Shown here: in pieces, positions 6,620 through 13,536 of the stretch
Position numbering within the stretch: the first letter of the stretch is position 1
Layout of the letters: every line of letters begins with the position of its first letter
Assembly: GCF_014647875.1 (NCBI RefSeq)
Contig: NZ_BMQA01000068.1
Coordinates: forward strand, 1-33,631
Origin: Streptomyces brasiliensis
GTDB lineage: Bacteria > Actinomycetota > Actinomycetes > Streptomycetales > Streptomycetaceae
Direction of reading: 5' to 3'
Length of the DNA stretch: 33,631 nt
The notes under the pieces: generated by a model
The model's input: the letters and a program-made list of their open reading frames with translations, nothing else
The model's database searches: none
Told to the model about the DNA's origin: nothing
Position numbers and translations under genes: made by a program

Positions 6620-7203
6620 TGACCATGTGTGATGGGATGTATAGCTTCGGGCAGTCAACCGGCCGCCTGCTCATCAAGACCAGTCGCTCGGGGCTCGGCC
6701 GTAAGGCGGGGCACGACCTCACGATCGAGGCGACCCGTTGGTCCGGGAACGCGATCGTCGTCGCCGATGACCCCGGGAAGTCGTCGGTGAACGTGACAGT
6801 CGAGACTGAATCGCTGACCGTCCGGGAAGGCAGCGGTGGGCTGAAACCCCTCACCGATGGGGACCGGACCGAGATCAAAAAGACCCTCGAGGGTAAGGCC
6901 CTGCTGCACACCGCCCAGCATCCCACCATCACCTTCAGCTCCACCAGCATCACCGGAACACCCCAGTCCTTCGAGATCACCGGTGACCTCACCATCAAAG
7001 GCCGGGCACACTCAGTGACCGTCCACGGGGGCAGCGACGGGGACGCAATGGTCAGCGGCTGGGCGACCCTCACTCAGTCCACCTGGGGAATCAAGCCATA
7101 CAGCGCCTTCCTCGGCGCGCTGAGACTGGCCGATGAGATCCGGATCGAGTACCGGGTAACCAAGTTTGAACCGCTACCCGGACCTGGGCAGCCGCCCGGG
7201 TAG
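6619..7203 (+). CDS. YceI-like lipocalin-fold protein
   Basis: 194 aa from GTG 6619 (or 192 from ATG 6625). It carries the YceI pattern in order: an opening strand with a short helix (GRLLIKTSRSGLGRKAGHDL, the S..G..A.H-type motif), beta-rich middle with SVNVTVETESLTV, the helix region (DRTEIKKTLEGKALLHTAQHPTITF, matching ..I...l.s..fLd...yP.itF), then FEITGDLTIKGRAHSVTVHG, the conserved G.LTi.G....v.l. hairpin. The family forms a hydrophobic tunnel that binds isoprenoid or amphipathic lipids. There is no signal peptide, as in most actinobacterial members, so it should be cytoplasmic. Expression is probably leaderless. It stands alone between remnants. Confidence 0.88.
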   Translation: MTMCDGMYSFGQSTGRLLIKTSRSGLGRKAGHDLTIEATRWSGNAIVVADDPGKSSVNVTVETESLTVREGSGGLKPLTDGDRTEIKKTLEGKALLHTAQHPTITFSSTSITGTPQSFEITGDLTIKGRAHSVTVHGGSDGDAMVSGWATLTQSTWGIKPYSAFLGALRLADEIRIEYRVTKFEPLPGPGQPPG

Positions 7204-7370
7204 CTTCGCCGGCGAGCCGGTTGAGCGTGCCGAGCACCCTCATTTGCGGTCCCTGCCGCAACGGGAGGGGGTGCAGGGTGCGGGTGCCGGGCTCCGGCAA
7301 GCGGGCTGCTCCTGGGTGCGCGACAGGCTAGGCTCCGGGGCGGTCCGGCCAAGGGAGGCGGACGAAGATA

Positions 7371-7475
7371 ATGACCGCGTTCGTTCTGTCCGGCGGCGGC
7401 AGCCTCGGAGCGGCACGGGCGGGAATGCTACGCGCCCTGACTGGCCGAGGTATCCGTGCGGATCTTGTCGCAGTG
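7371..7475 (+). pseudogene. 5' fragment of a patatin-like phospholipase
   Basis: The first 35 codons read MTAFVLSGGGSLGAARAGML then RALTGRGIRADLVAV. This is the start of a patatin-type lipase, with the glycine-rich oxyanion loop GGGSLGA. The next block should be GTSVGALN with the catalytic Ser of GxSxG, but it is absent: the frame departs into Arg/Pro-rich sequence, and another gene's fragment begins. A GGAGG lies 12 bases before the ATG. The fragment cannot be active. Confidence 0.7.
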
Positions 7476-7620
7476 CACGCTCGCCACACTGGACGAGGTG
7501 CTGAACTCCGTCCTTCAACGCCTCGGCATCAGGGGCGGCCTGCCGATCCTCGTCATGGACGACGGTCACCTCGGTGGCATCGTCACCGCGCACGATATCG
7601 AACGGTCTCGCAAGCACGCC
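7456..7620 (+). pseudogene. CBS-domain fragment fused to the patatin remnant
   Basis: In a frame different from the patatin start, about 55 residues read ...ATLDEVLNSVLQRLGIRGGL and PILVMDDGHLGGIVTAHDIE. This is the second half of a CBS domain (pattern ..l.evl..l...g...lpVvDdg.LvGivT..Di), as found at the C-terminus of streptomycete site-2-type metalloproteases. No start or ribosome site belongs to it and the downstream frame decays, so it is a remnant brought next to the patatin 5' end by deletion. Confidence 0.6.
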
Positions 7621-7794
7621 CCAGTCCGTCAGCTCCTGGCACTCCCCAAGCCGGCGAGGGTGTCCGGAAGCGTGTCCGCCACACAACGCCCTGGTCTGTG
7701 GCGGTCCCTGCTCAGGCCAGACGCGGCCAGGAACACACGCAGGGTGCACTGCCGGTTACCACTGGGGTTAGGGAATCGGGTGGGAACACGAGGC

Positions 7795-7838
7795 GTTTTA
7801 TATGCATATGAGGTGAATATGAGCGTATGTAGGTAGGG
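7795..7838 (+). promoter_or_regulatory. AT-rich control region of the lipase gene
   Basis: An unusually AT-rich island contains the palindrome ATATGCATAT, two direct copies of ATATGAG (7806-7812 and 7817-7823, 11 bases apart, one helical turn) and a related GTATGTAG. It ends in AGGTAGGG, the likely Shine-Dalgarno. Such spacing suggests repeated binding of a regulator on one face of DNA, but no factor can be named. Confidence 0.4.
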
Positions 7839-7847
7839 TCCATGGTT

Positions 7848-8693
7848 ATGAGCATTCCTTTCGGGCCGCACCTGTCGGTGCCAGGGCTGCCACCCGTGCG
7901 TGGCGCGGGTGTCGAGGCGGGTAGGGCCGTCGTGCGCCTGGTGCGGCTCCCGCTCGACATGGCTGTGGGGGGCGTCGGACAGTTGACCGGGCGCGTGGGC
8001 CACGCGCCGAAGTCGGTGTACCAGGACGAGGCGCCGTCGGCAGGTGCAGGCCTCCCCGTGCTGTTGGTGCACGGGCTGGCCGACCGAGCGTCGGTCGTCT
8101 CGGCGCTGCAGCGCGGGCTGGGCGACGACTGCGGTGTGGGCCCCTTCATCCTGGTCAACTACAACGTGTTCAACAGTGCTGACATCCGTACGGCGGCCCG
8201 GGTTCTGGGAGAGCAGGTGGAGCTGGCGTGCGCCCGTGACCGGGCGCGGTGCGTGGTGCTGATCGGGTACAGCCTGGGAGGGCTGATCGCCCGCTACTAC
8301 GTACAGCGTCTTGGCGGGGACGCATACGTGCCGCTGCTGATCACGCTGGCGACGCCGCACGGTGGAAGCATGACGGCCCTGCTGGCCCCGCCCCATCCGC
8401 TCCTGCGCCAGCTACGGCCGGGAAGCGAGCTGATAACCGAACTCGCCGAGCCCGCCATCGGATGCCGCACCCGGTTCGTGGCCTTCTACAGCGACCTGGA
8501 CGAGGCTGTCATCCCCGCCGCCAGGGGCCGCATCGACCATCCCGACCTCACGGCGCGCAACGTGCTCGTGCCCGGCGTGGGCCACTTGACGCTTCCTTTG
8601 CACCAGCCGGTCATCGATCAGGTGCGCTCACTACTGCTGGCCACTTCCGCCGTGTGCCACCCGCATGACGACTCCCCACAGCCCAGCGGGTAG
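7848..8693 (+). CDS. alpha/beta-hydrolase lipase/esterase
   Basis: 281 aa from ATG 7848. An ATG six bases earlier (7842) is in frame but lies only three bases after AGGTAGGG; 7848 has nine-base spacing and is preferred. Motifs: LPVLLVHGLADR (oxyanion loop, HG), IGYSLGGLIARYY (GxSxG nucleophile elbow, Ser142), SDLDEAVIP (likely acid), and GVGHLTLPLH with the catalytic His (246). The arrangement, including TLATPHGGS after the elbow, is that of bacterial triacylglycerol lipases/PGAP1-like esterases. There is no clear signal peptide, so a cytoplasmic or membrane-associated enzyme is likely; residues ~22-50 are mildly amphipathic. Its AT-rich upstream region suggests regulation. Possible link to stored lipid made by the WS/DGAT nearby is inference. 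Confidence 0.88.
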   Translation: MSIPFGPHLSVPGLPPVRGAGVEAGRAVVRLVRLPLDMAVGGVGQLTGRVGHAPKSVYQDEAPSAGAGLPVLLVHGLADRASVVSALQRGLGDDCGVGPFILVNYNVFNSADIRTAARVLGEQVELACARDRARCVVLIGYSLGGLIARYYVQRLGGDAYVPLLITLATPHGGSMTALLAPPHPLLRQLRPGSELITELAEPAIGCRTRFVAFYSDLDEAVIPAARGRIDHPDLTARNVLVPGVGHLTLPLHQPVIDQVRSLLLATSAVCHPHDDSPQPSG

Positions 8694-8780
8694 TTCACCC
8701 AGGGCGTAGCCGGGAGAGCCCGTGACAACGTGGGCGGAACGGGGGAGTCTTATGAGATAGGCAGCAGGGAACGTCAGCAC

Positions 8781-9686
8781 GTGCGGACGGACACGATGGC
8801 CTTTTCGACCAGCCCCGACAGCGGATCGGCGATACGCCCGTACCGGCCCGACGACGGACCGTGGGTGCGGGAACTCATTGATGCCGACCGGTTGCCGGGA
8901 CAGCCGCACTGCACCGCGCAGAAGTTGGCCGCAGCGCAGCACGGTGCGCTCTCGTCGGCCGGGTGGGTGATACCGGTCTGGCCGCAGATCAGCGTTCTGG
9001 CCGATGCCGAGGATCGTCCGTGCGGCATTATCGGCTACCTGTCCTGGACCGATGTGGACACGGGTCTGATCTGCTGGGTGCACGCCCGCGAAGATGGGCC
9101 TGCGCTGGGCGCCCTGCTCGGCCAGGCGCTCGCCGCCCTCGCCCACTGCCCGCGGATCGATGCATTCGCCGGCGCTTCGCCCGGTCTCCTGGGGCCAGGC
9201 GGTCTGCCCCGCACCCACCGGGGCGCCACCCATGACACTCTGGTGCAGTACGGCTTCACCGGCCTGCGCTCGGGCCGCTACCTGCACCGCGGGCTGCCCG
9301 CCGAGGCCCCGCCGGCCAAGCTGGTTGCCGATGTCTTCCCCTGCGACGTCCCTCCGGGGCACCGGCTGATCATCCGTGAGGCGGCCGAGCCGATCGCAGA
9401 AGCCGTGGTCAGCGCAGAAGCCGACCGCACCGCGACAGTGCACTGGATCGAAACCCTACCCACTCACCGTCGCCGCGGCCTGGGCCGCAAGCTTCTCGCC
9501 CAGGCCCTTGCCCTGCTGGCCGAGCAGGGCGCCACCGAGGTCGCCCTCGTCCTCGACGACGCCCAGCAGCCCGCCTCCGAGAGCCAGGCCGCCACCCGTC
9601 TCTTCCACTCCTTCGGCTTCACCCACGTCGACCAGTTGTGGACCTACCAGCACCGTCGCCCCCGAGCCCCGCGGCCCGGCACGTGA
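8781..9686 (+). CDS. GNAT-family N-acetyltransferase
   Basis: 301 aa from GTG 8781, preceded by GCAGGGA at ten bases; ATG 8796 is an alternative. The C-terminal half (residues ~195-295) is a clear GNAT fold: ATVHWIETLPTHRRRGLGRK with the acetyl-CoA pyrophosphate loop RRRGLG, then LLAQALALLAEQGATEVALV and ATRLFHSFGFTHVDQLWTY. The N-terminal half (IRPYRPDDGPWVRELI..., CGIIGYLSWTDVDTG, YGFTGLRSGRYLHR) looks like a degenerate second GNAT domain with no Q/RxxGxG loop, giving a tandem layout. Substrate unknown. It starts 87 bases after the lipase and could be read with it. It converges with the helical-bundle paralogue. Confidence 0.85.
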   Translation: MRTDTMAFSTSPDSGSAIRPYRPDDGPWVRELIDADRLPGQPHCTAQKLAAAQHGALSSAGWVIPVWPQISVLADAEDRPCGIIGYLSWTDVDTGLICWVHAREDGPALGALLGQALAALAHCPRIDAFAGASPGLLGPGGLPRTHRGATHDTLVQYGFTGLRSGRYLHRGLPAEAPPAKLVADVFPCDVPPGHRLIIREAAEPIAEAVVSAEADRTATVHWIETLPTHRRRGLGRKLLAQALALLAEQGATEVALVLDDAQQPASESQAATRLFHSFGFTHVDQLWTYQHRRPRAPRPGT

Positions 9687-9759
9687 GCCCGAGGGCGTGA
9701 CATCAGCCCGACAGCCACAAAGGGGTGCGGCATCGACCGCCCCGCCGGACCGAGAGCGG

Positions 9760-10749
9760 TCAGGCGTGGACGCGTTCCGCAGCCGCGAGGATGGTGGAGC
9801 GTGCCTGATGGCGACGCTCGTAGTCCAGCACCCGCCGGGTGAGGCTCTCTCCCGCGTCAGCCAGCCGCTTGCGGATGTCACCCGCATTCATGGCGTCGTA
9901 ACCGGGCCAGGGCTCGTGCCCGAGCAGATCCGCGATCCTGCTCAGGACCGCAGGACGGGCCGCATGAGAACGCTCATAGGAGCAAACAGTGGCAAGATCC
10001 GTCTGCGACAGCTGCGGGAGCCGGTCGAGGATCATCCTGGTGCTGAGCCTGCGGTAGTCGGCGATCGGCAGCTCGTCCTCCGCAAGGAGAGCTCCCTCCG
10101 GCACGCCCTGGATCCGGTCCACGCCGGGCATCCGCTCGGCCGTCTCCCGCAGCCAGCTGCCCCAGTCGCGGACGGCCTGGCTGGCGCCGGCGCCCTCAGT
10201 GGCCTCCATCGCTGCCTCGGCGGCCGCCACCGCCGCCTGTGCCTGCTCGTCGAGACTGCCGGCAAGTTCTTCCAGCGTCTCCTCGCCGTCGCGGCGGATG
10301 GAGCTGAGCAGGTCCTCCGTGACGGTGTCCTGGGCCTCTTGAGCGATACGCTCGGCGGCCCGGCAGATGGCCACGGCGGAGGCTGTGATCGCGTACTCCT
10401 CCTCGACGTTCTTCAGTAGCTGCTCCTCCGTCGCCTTCGCTGGCTGGCTCCGCAACAGGGCGCTCGGTGCGACCATGGCCGCATCCAGGGGCAGCCGGGC
10501 CGCCTGCCTGGTGAGGTCCCAGGCGTTGTTGAGAACGTTCTGCACGAGCCCGCGGGGCTTCAACGTATCCAGGCGTTCGTCGATGGCATACACGTAACCT
10601 CGGGCATCGCCGACACGGCGCTCCAGGATCTCCCGGTACTCCCCGGCAGGCGTAACGGCGAGGTGTGCTTTGAAGCGGTCGGCAAGTGCTGCTTCGGCCT
10701 CACGGACCTCGCGCAGCGCAGGAACGAGCATGTCTGTGGCTATGGCCAT
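9760..10749 (-). CDS. helical-bundle protein with two C-terminal helical modules (fused paralogue)
   Basis: 329 aa from ATG 10749, with AAGGAAA just upstream; GTG 10752 also possible. Residues 1-~205 form a long all-helical region (ALREVREAEAALADRFKAHL; EEEYAITASAVAICRAAERI; EDLLSSIRRDGEETLEELAG) that may be a ferritin-like bundle. Two ~45-residue modules follow: DELPIADYRRL...LPQLSQTDL..VCSYERSHAARPAVL (226-272) and EPWPGYDAMNAGDIRKRL...VLDYERRHQARSTIL (279-323). It is the intact fused version of the two-frame locus at 2257-3311, about 6.4 kb away. The modules' YE..H..R..IL pattern recurs at C-termini of other actinobacterial proteins, perhaps as an interaction element. No signal peptide or membrane helix. 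Function unknown. Confidence 0.8.
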   Translation of the reverse strand: MAIATDMLVPALREVREAEAALADRFKAHLAVTPAGEYREILERRVGDARGYVYAIDERLDTLKPRGLVQNVLNNAWDLTRQAARLPLDAAMVAPSALLRSQPAKATEEQLLKNVEEEYAITASAVAICRAAERIAQEAQDTVTEDLLSSIRRDGEETLEELAGSLDEQAQAAVAAAEAAMEATEGAGASQAVRDWGSWLRETAERMPGVDRIQGVPEGALLAEDELPIADYRRLSTRMILDRLPQLSQTDLATVCSYERSHAARPAVLSRIADLLGHEPWPGYDAMNAGDIRKRLADAGESLTRRVLDYERRHQARSTILAAAERVHA

Positions 10750-10984
10750 CACGTTTCCTTCGACTAGGGCGATGCTCGCATGACTCGGGCCAATGACCGG
10801 CCCCGCCCCCTTATCCCCACGATGCCCCGAAACGCCCCCTCCCGCATCTCCCAGGCGAGGCGCCCGCGAGTCGGTCCTACCCTCGGTGGCGGTCTCCCAA
10901 GTGGCGTCTGCCGCCCACCTGCAAATGAGGGTCAGGTACGGCCGGAGACACCGACGCTTGACCCAAGGCCCTGCCACCCGGAGA
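10750..10984. other. upstream region of the fused helical-bundle gene
   Basis: No gene is supported. The open frame of the helical-bundle gene continues upstream here but becomes compositionally biased and lacks homology to the paralogue, so it is leader. I find no convincing -35/-10 pair. Confidence 0.4.
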
Positions 10985-11313
10985 CAGTTCATGTGGCGGG
11001 AGGCAGCCTTCGAGGAGCGTTCCAGCAGAGCGGTTGTCGGTGGTAAGGCGCGGCGCTGAAGGCGCAGGGCGTGATGAGTGATCTTGGTCCAGCGGCGGAG
11101 GTTGCCGCGGCCGTGGCGGGCATCAAGCCGGTCCAGAGTGGCCTGGTCGACGTCGCGCCACACGGGGCGGAGGCGTGGGATGGTCCAGCGCACCTCATCG
11201 GCGGTGAGCGGGAGGATGTGCAGCCGGACGGTGGTGCGGGAGGCCAGCAGGGGGCAGTGGCGCAGCGCGCGGATGCCGCCTGGGCCGGTGATGCTCGAAT
11301 GCCTCACGACCAC
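10985..11313 (-). pseudogene. C-terminal fragment of a transposition-type AAA ATPase (TniB/ExeA-like)
   Basis: About 110 codons read MVVRHSSITGPGGIRALRHC, LLASRTTVRLHILPLTADEV, then RRWTKITHHALRLQRRALPP after RHGRGNLRR. This matches the end of TniB/TnsC-type ATPases: the strand before sensor 1, the phrase P.L.SR....i.l.pLt..EV...ip, and the sensor-2 helix in a G.GN.R.......AL pattern. Walker A and B are missing, so only the last third survives. The frame has no stop of its own before the helical-bundle gene. I see no partner transposase, inverted repeats or target duplication. Confidence 0.5.
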
Positions 11314-11501
11314 GACGCCGGGACTGGAGCAGGCTCGAAGTCAAACCGCGGCACACCGGTCTCACGGCGGCTGTGACGCGCTTCGATTGGTTCAACCCGT
11401 CGCCGACGGGTCTTCCCGCACCACCTTGCGACGCTTCTCAAGACAGGGAACAGCACATAGTGGTCGCACTGCCACCTCCCCGGTGCGAGCTGCACCGGCC
11501 A

Positions 11502-12089
11502 ATGGCCCTTGTTACGCCCTCATTGGGGCACCTGGAACAGCGCTACGACGAAGCCTTGGCGCAGGTACCACGCCTGGACAGTGAGGACGACCCGCTGGAA
11601 CGCCGGATGCGGGAAGTGTGCTACCTCCACCTGACCCGGTTCGTACGCATGCTCCTAGACCGCAAAGACCGCCTCAGCATGGCCACCGGCCTGGAGGTCC
11701 GCGTCCCGTTCTGTGACCACCGCCTGGTCGAATACGTCTTCAACACCCCATGGTCGCTGAAGACCTTCGACGGCCGCGAGAAGAGCCTGCTACGGGCGGC
11801 CACCCAGGATCTCCTGCCGCGTTCGGTCGTGCAGCGGGTCAAAAGCCCCTACCCCTCCACCCAGGACCCGGCCTACGTAGTGGAGTTGCAGACCCAGGTC
11901 CGTGATCTGCTGTCGTCGGACAACAACCCCGCCCTCGACCTCCTCGACCGCGCCCGGCTCCAGCAGATCACCGCCACCGAACCGGGCCGCATCACCACCG
12001 CCGAGCGCAACGGCCTGGAGCGAACACTGGACCTGGCCGTCTGGACCGACCTGGAAGACCCCACACTGATACTCAGCTCCGGCGTATGA
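11502..12089 (+). pseudogene. C-terminal third of asparagine synthetase (glutamine-hydrolysing)
   Basis: The 195 codons from ATG 11502 read HLEQRYDEALAQVPRL, then RRMREVCYLHLTRFVRMLLD and RKDRLSMATGLEVRVPFCDH, then TFDGREKSLLRAATQDLLP. This is the end of the AsnB synthetase domain, including the RKDR.SMA.GLEVR.PF.D block that contacts AMP and aspartate. A complete protein is about 600 aa; the N-terminal Cys glutaminase domain and the PP-loop SGGxDS are both missing, and upstream sequence is non-coding. No ribosome site is seen. A truncated remnant, though the surviving part is well preserved, suggesting recent loss. Confidence 0.8.
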
Positions 12090-12178
12090 CACTCCGACCC
12101 AAACCGACCGGTGGATCGAGGCTGCAGTCGCGCTCGGGTCCTTCAGCGGGCGCTGGCGGGCGGTCACCACACCCCTGC

Positions 12179-13189
12179 TCAGCTCACGCTCCAGAGCCTG
12201 ACGGTGGTGTCATGGCTGCCGGTGGCCAGGGTGTCATTGGCGCAGCGGAAGCCGAGATTACCGGAGGAGGACTCCTGGGTGTTGGAGGAACGGGCCGCGA
12301 CCCGGTAACGGTTGCAGTAGGACTCGTGGCACAGGTAGGAACCACCGCGCACGACCCGTGCGATCCCGGTGTCCGGGCCGTGCGGGTCCTGAACGGGTGC
12401 CTGGGCGTAGTAGGAGGGTGAGAACCAGTCGGAGCACCATTCCCACACGTTGCCGGCTGTGTTCCACAGGCCGAAGCCGTTGGGGCGGTAGGACTTGACC
12501 GGTGCGGTGGTCAGATGGCCGTCCTCGGCCGTGTTGGTGTGAGGGAAGCGTCCCTGCCAGATGTTGCAGCGCCACCTGCCGTCCGGGGTGAGCTCGTCGC
12601 CCCAGGCATAGCGGCGGCCGACCAGACCGCCGCGTGCGGCGTACTCCCACTCCGCCTCGGTGGGCAGGCGCTTGCCGGCCCACTGTGCGTAGGCGGTCGC
12701 GTCGTTCCAGGAGACGTGGACGACGGGGTGGTTCTGGCGGCCGGTGATGTCGGAGCGGGCCCCCTCGGGGCGGCGCCAGTGGGCACCCCGGACGTTGATC
12801 CACCAGGGGGTTCCGGCAGCGTTGCCGAGGACATCGGCCGAGGGGGCGGCGACCACGAGGTGGAAGACCGCCGAGGAGCCGTAGCGTTCGGCGTCGGTCA
12901 CGTACCCGGTGGCCTTGACGAAGGTGGCGAACTGGGCCTTGGTGACAGTGGTCTCGTCGATGTGGAAGGGCTTGAGACGTACCGTGTGGACGGGTGTCTC
13001 GCCGTCGGCGTGATAGCCCTCGTCGAAGGCGTCGCCCATGGCGAACTCACCGCCCGGCAGGCGGACCTGTCCGCGGGTCGAGCGCCTGCGGGTGGCGAAG
13101 CCCGGCGTCGGCGACGCTGCCGGAGGAGAGACAGCGATGGCGCCCGGTGTGCCGGACGGGGTGCAGCAGGGGTGGTGATCGCGGGTCAT
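12179..13189 (-). CDS. formylglycine-generating enzyme (sulfatase-modifying factor)
   Basis: 336 aa from ATG 13189 with GAGGA eight bases before. It oxidises the Cys of CxPxR in sulfatases to formylglycine. Typical opening (RGQVRLPGGEFAMGD) after a ~40-residue Pro/Ala-rich leader, then PFHIDETTVTKAQFATFVKA, HPVVHVSWNDATAYAQWAGK, RLPTEAEWEYAARGG, NTAGNVWEWCSDWF and the copper-binding active site GGSYLCHESYCNRYRVAARS with Cys287 and Cys292. The body closely follows Streptomyces coelicolor FGE. The odd part is the end: after NLGFRCAND, where the family normally stops within a few residues, it continues TLATGSHDTTVRLWSVS, which is the consensus of a WD40 blade. No signal peptide, so it acts in the cytoplasm, where both neighbouring sulfatases also are. 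It lies downstream of sulfatase 1 with its own 347-base leader. Confidence 0.95.
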   Translation of the reverse strand: MTRDHHPCCTPSGTPGAIAVSPPAASPTPGFATRRRSTRGQVRLPGGEFAMGDAFDEGYHADGETPVHTVRLKPFHIDETTVTKAQFATFVKATGYVTDAERYGSSAVFHLVVAAPSADVLGNAAGTPWWINVRGAHWRRPEGARSDITGRQNHPVVHVSWNDATAYAQWAGKRLPTEAEWEYAARGGLVGRRYAWGDELTPDGRWRCNIWQGRFPHTNTAEDGHLTTAPVKSYRPNGFGLWNTAGNVWEWCSDWFSPSYYAQAPVQDPHGPDTGIARVVRGGSYLCHESYCNRYRVAARSSNTQESSSGNLGFRCANDTLATGSHDTTVRLWSVS

Positions 13190-13536
13190 GGTCGAAGTCC
13201 TCGGTTGCGCGGCCGGTGTCCGGTCCATGGGGCGGTTCGCGCCTGCGGACCGCCGTCCGGGCTCGGAGCCCCGGGTCGTTTCGTCGGCGGGCATCATCCG
13301 ACACCTGCGGTTCTGTGCTGGTGCCCTTGCCGGGCGGTGCTTCGGGACGGGTGCAGGGCCATCCGGCCTGCGTGGTCCGCGCCTCTGGGGCGTGAAGCTG
13401 CGGGGGCAGCAGGCCTGTGCTGGATTACTCGGGTCGAAGGGCTGTCGATGCGGCGGGGACGCAGGCGCCACGGGCTCCGCCGGGCCGCGCGGAAGGTGCG
13501 CACCGTACGGGAGTCCGCGCCATGCCATCACACCTG
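13190..13536. other. gap between sulfatase 1 and FGE genes
   Basis: No gene is supported. The FGE frame stays open upstream to 13864 but overlaps the sulfatase and reads Pro/Arg-rich. An alternative in-frame FGE start (MMPADETTRG, near 13300) is possible. GGTGCGCACC (13495-13504) is a 10-base palindrome. The length suggests that FGE has its own promoter besides possible read-through. Confidence 0.4.

Noticed and set aside
10985..11313. Active Tn7/Tn5053-like transposon
   Set aside because: Only the tail of an ATPase is present; no transposase, terminal repeats or cargo boundaries are visible.
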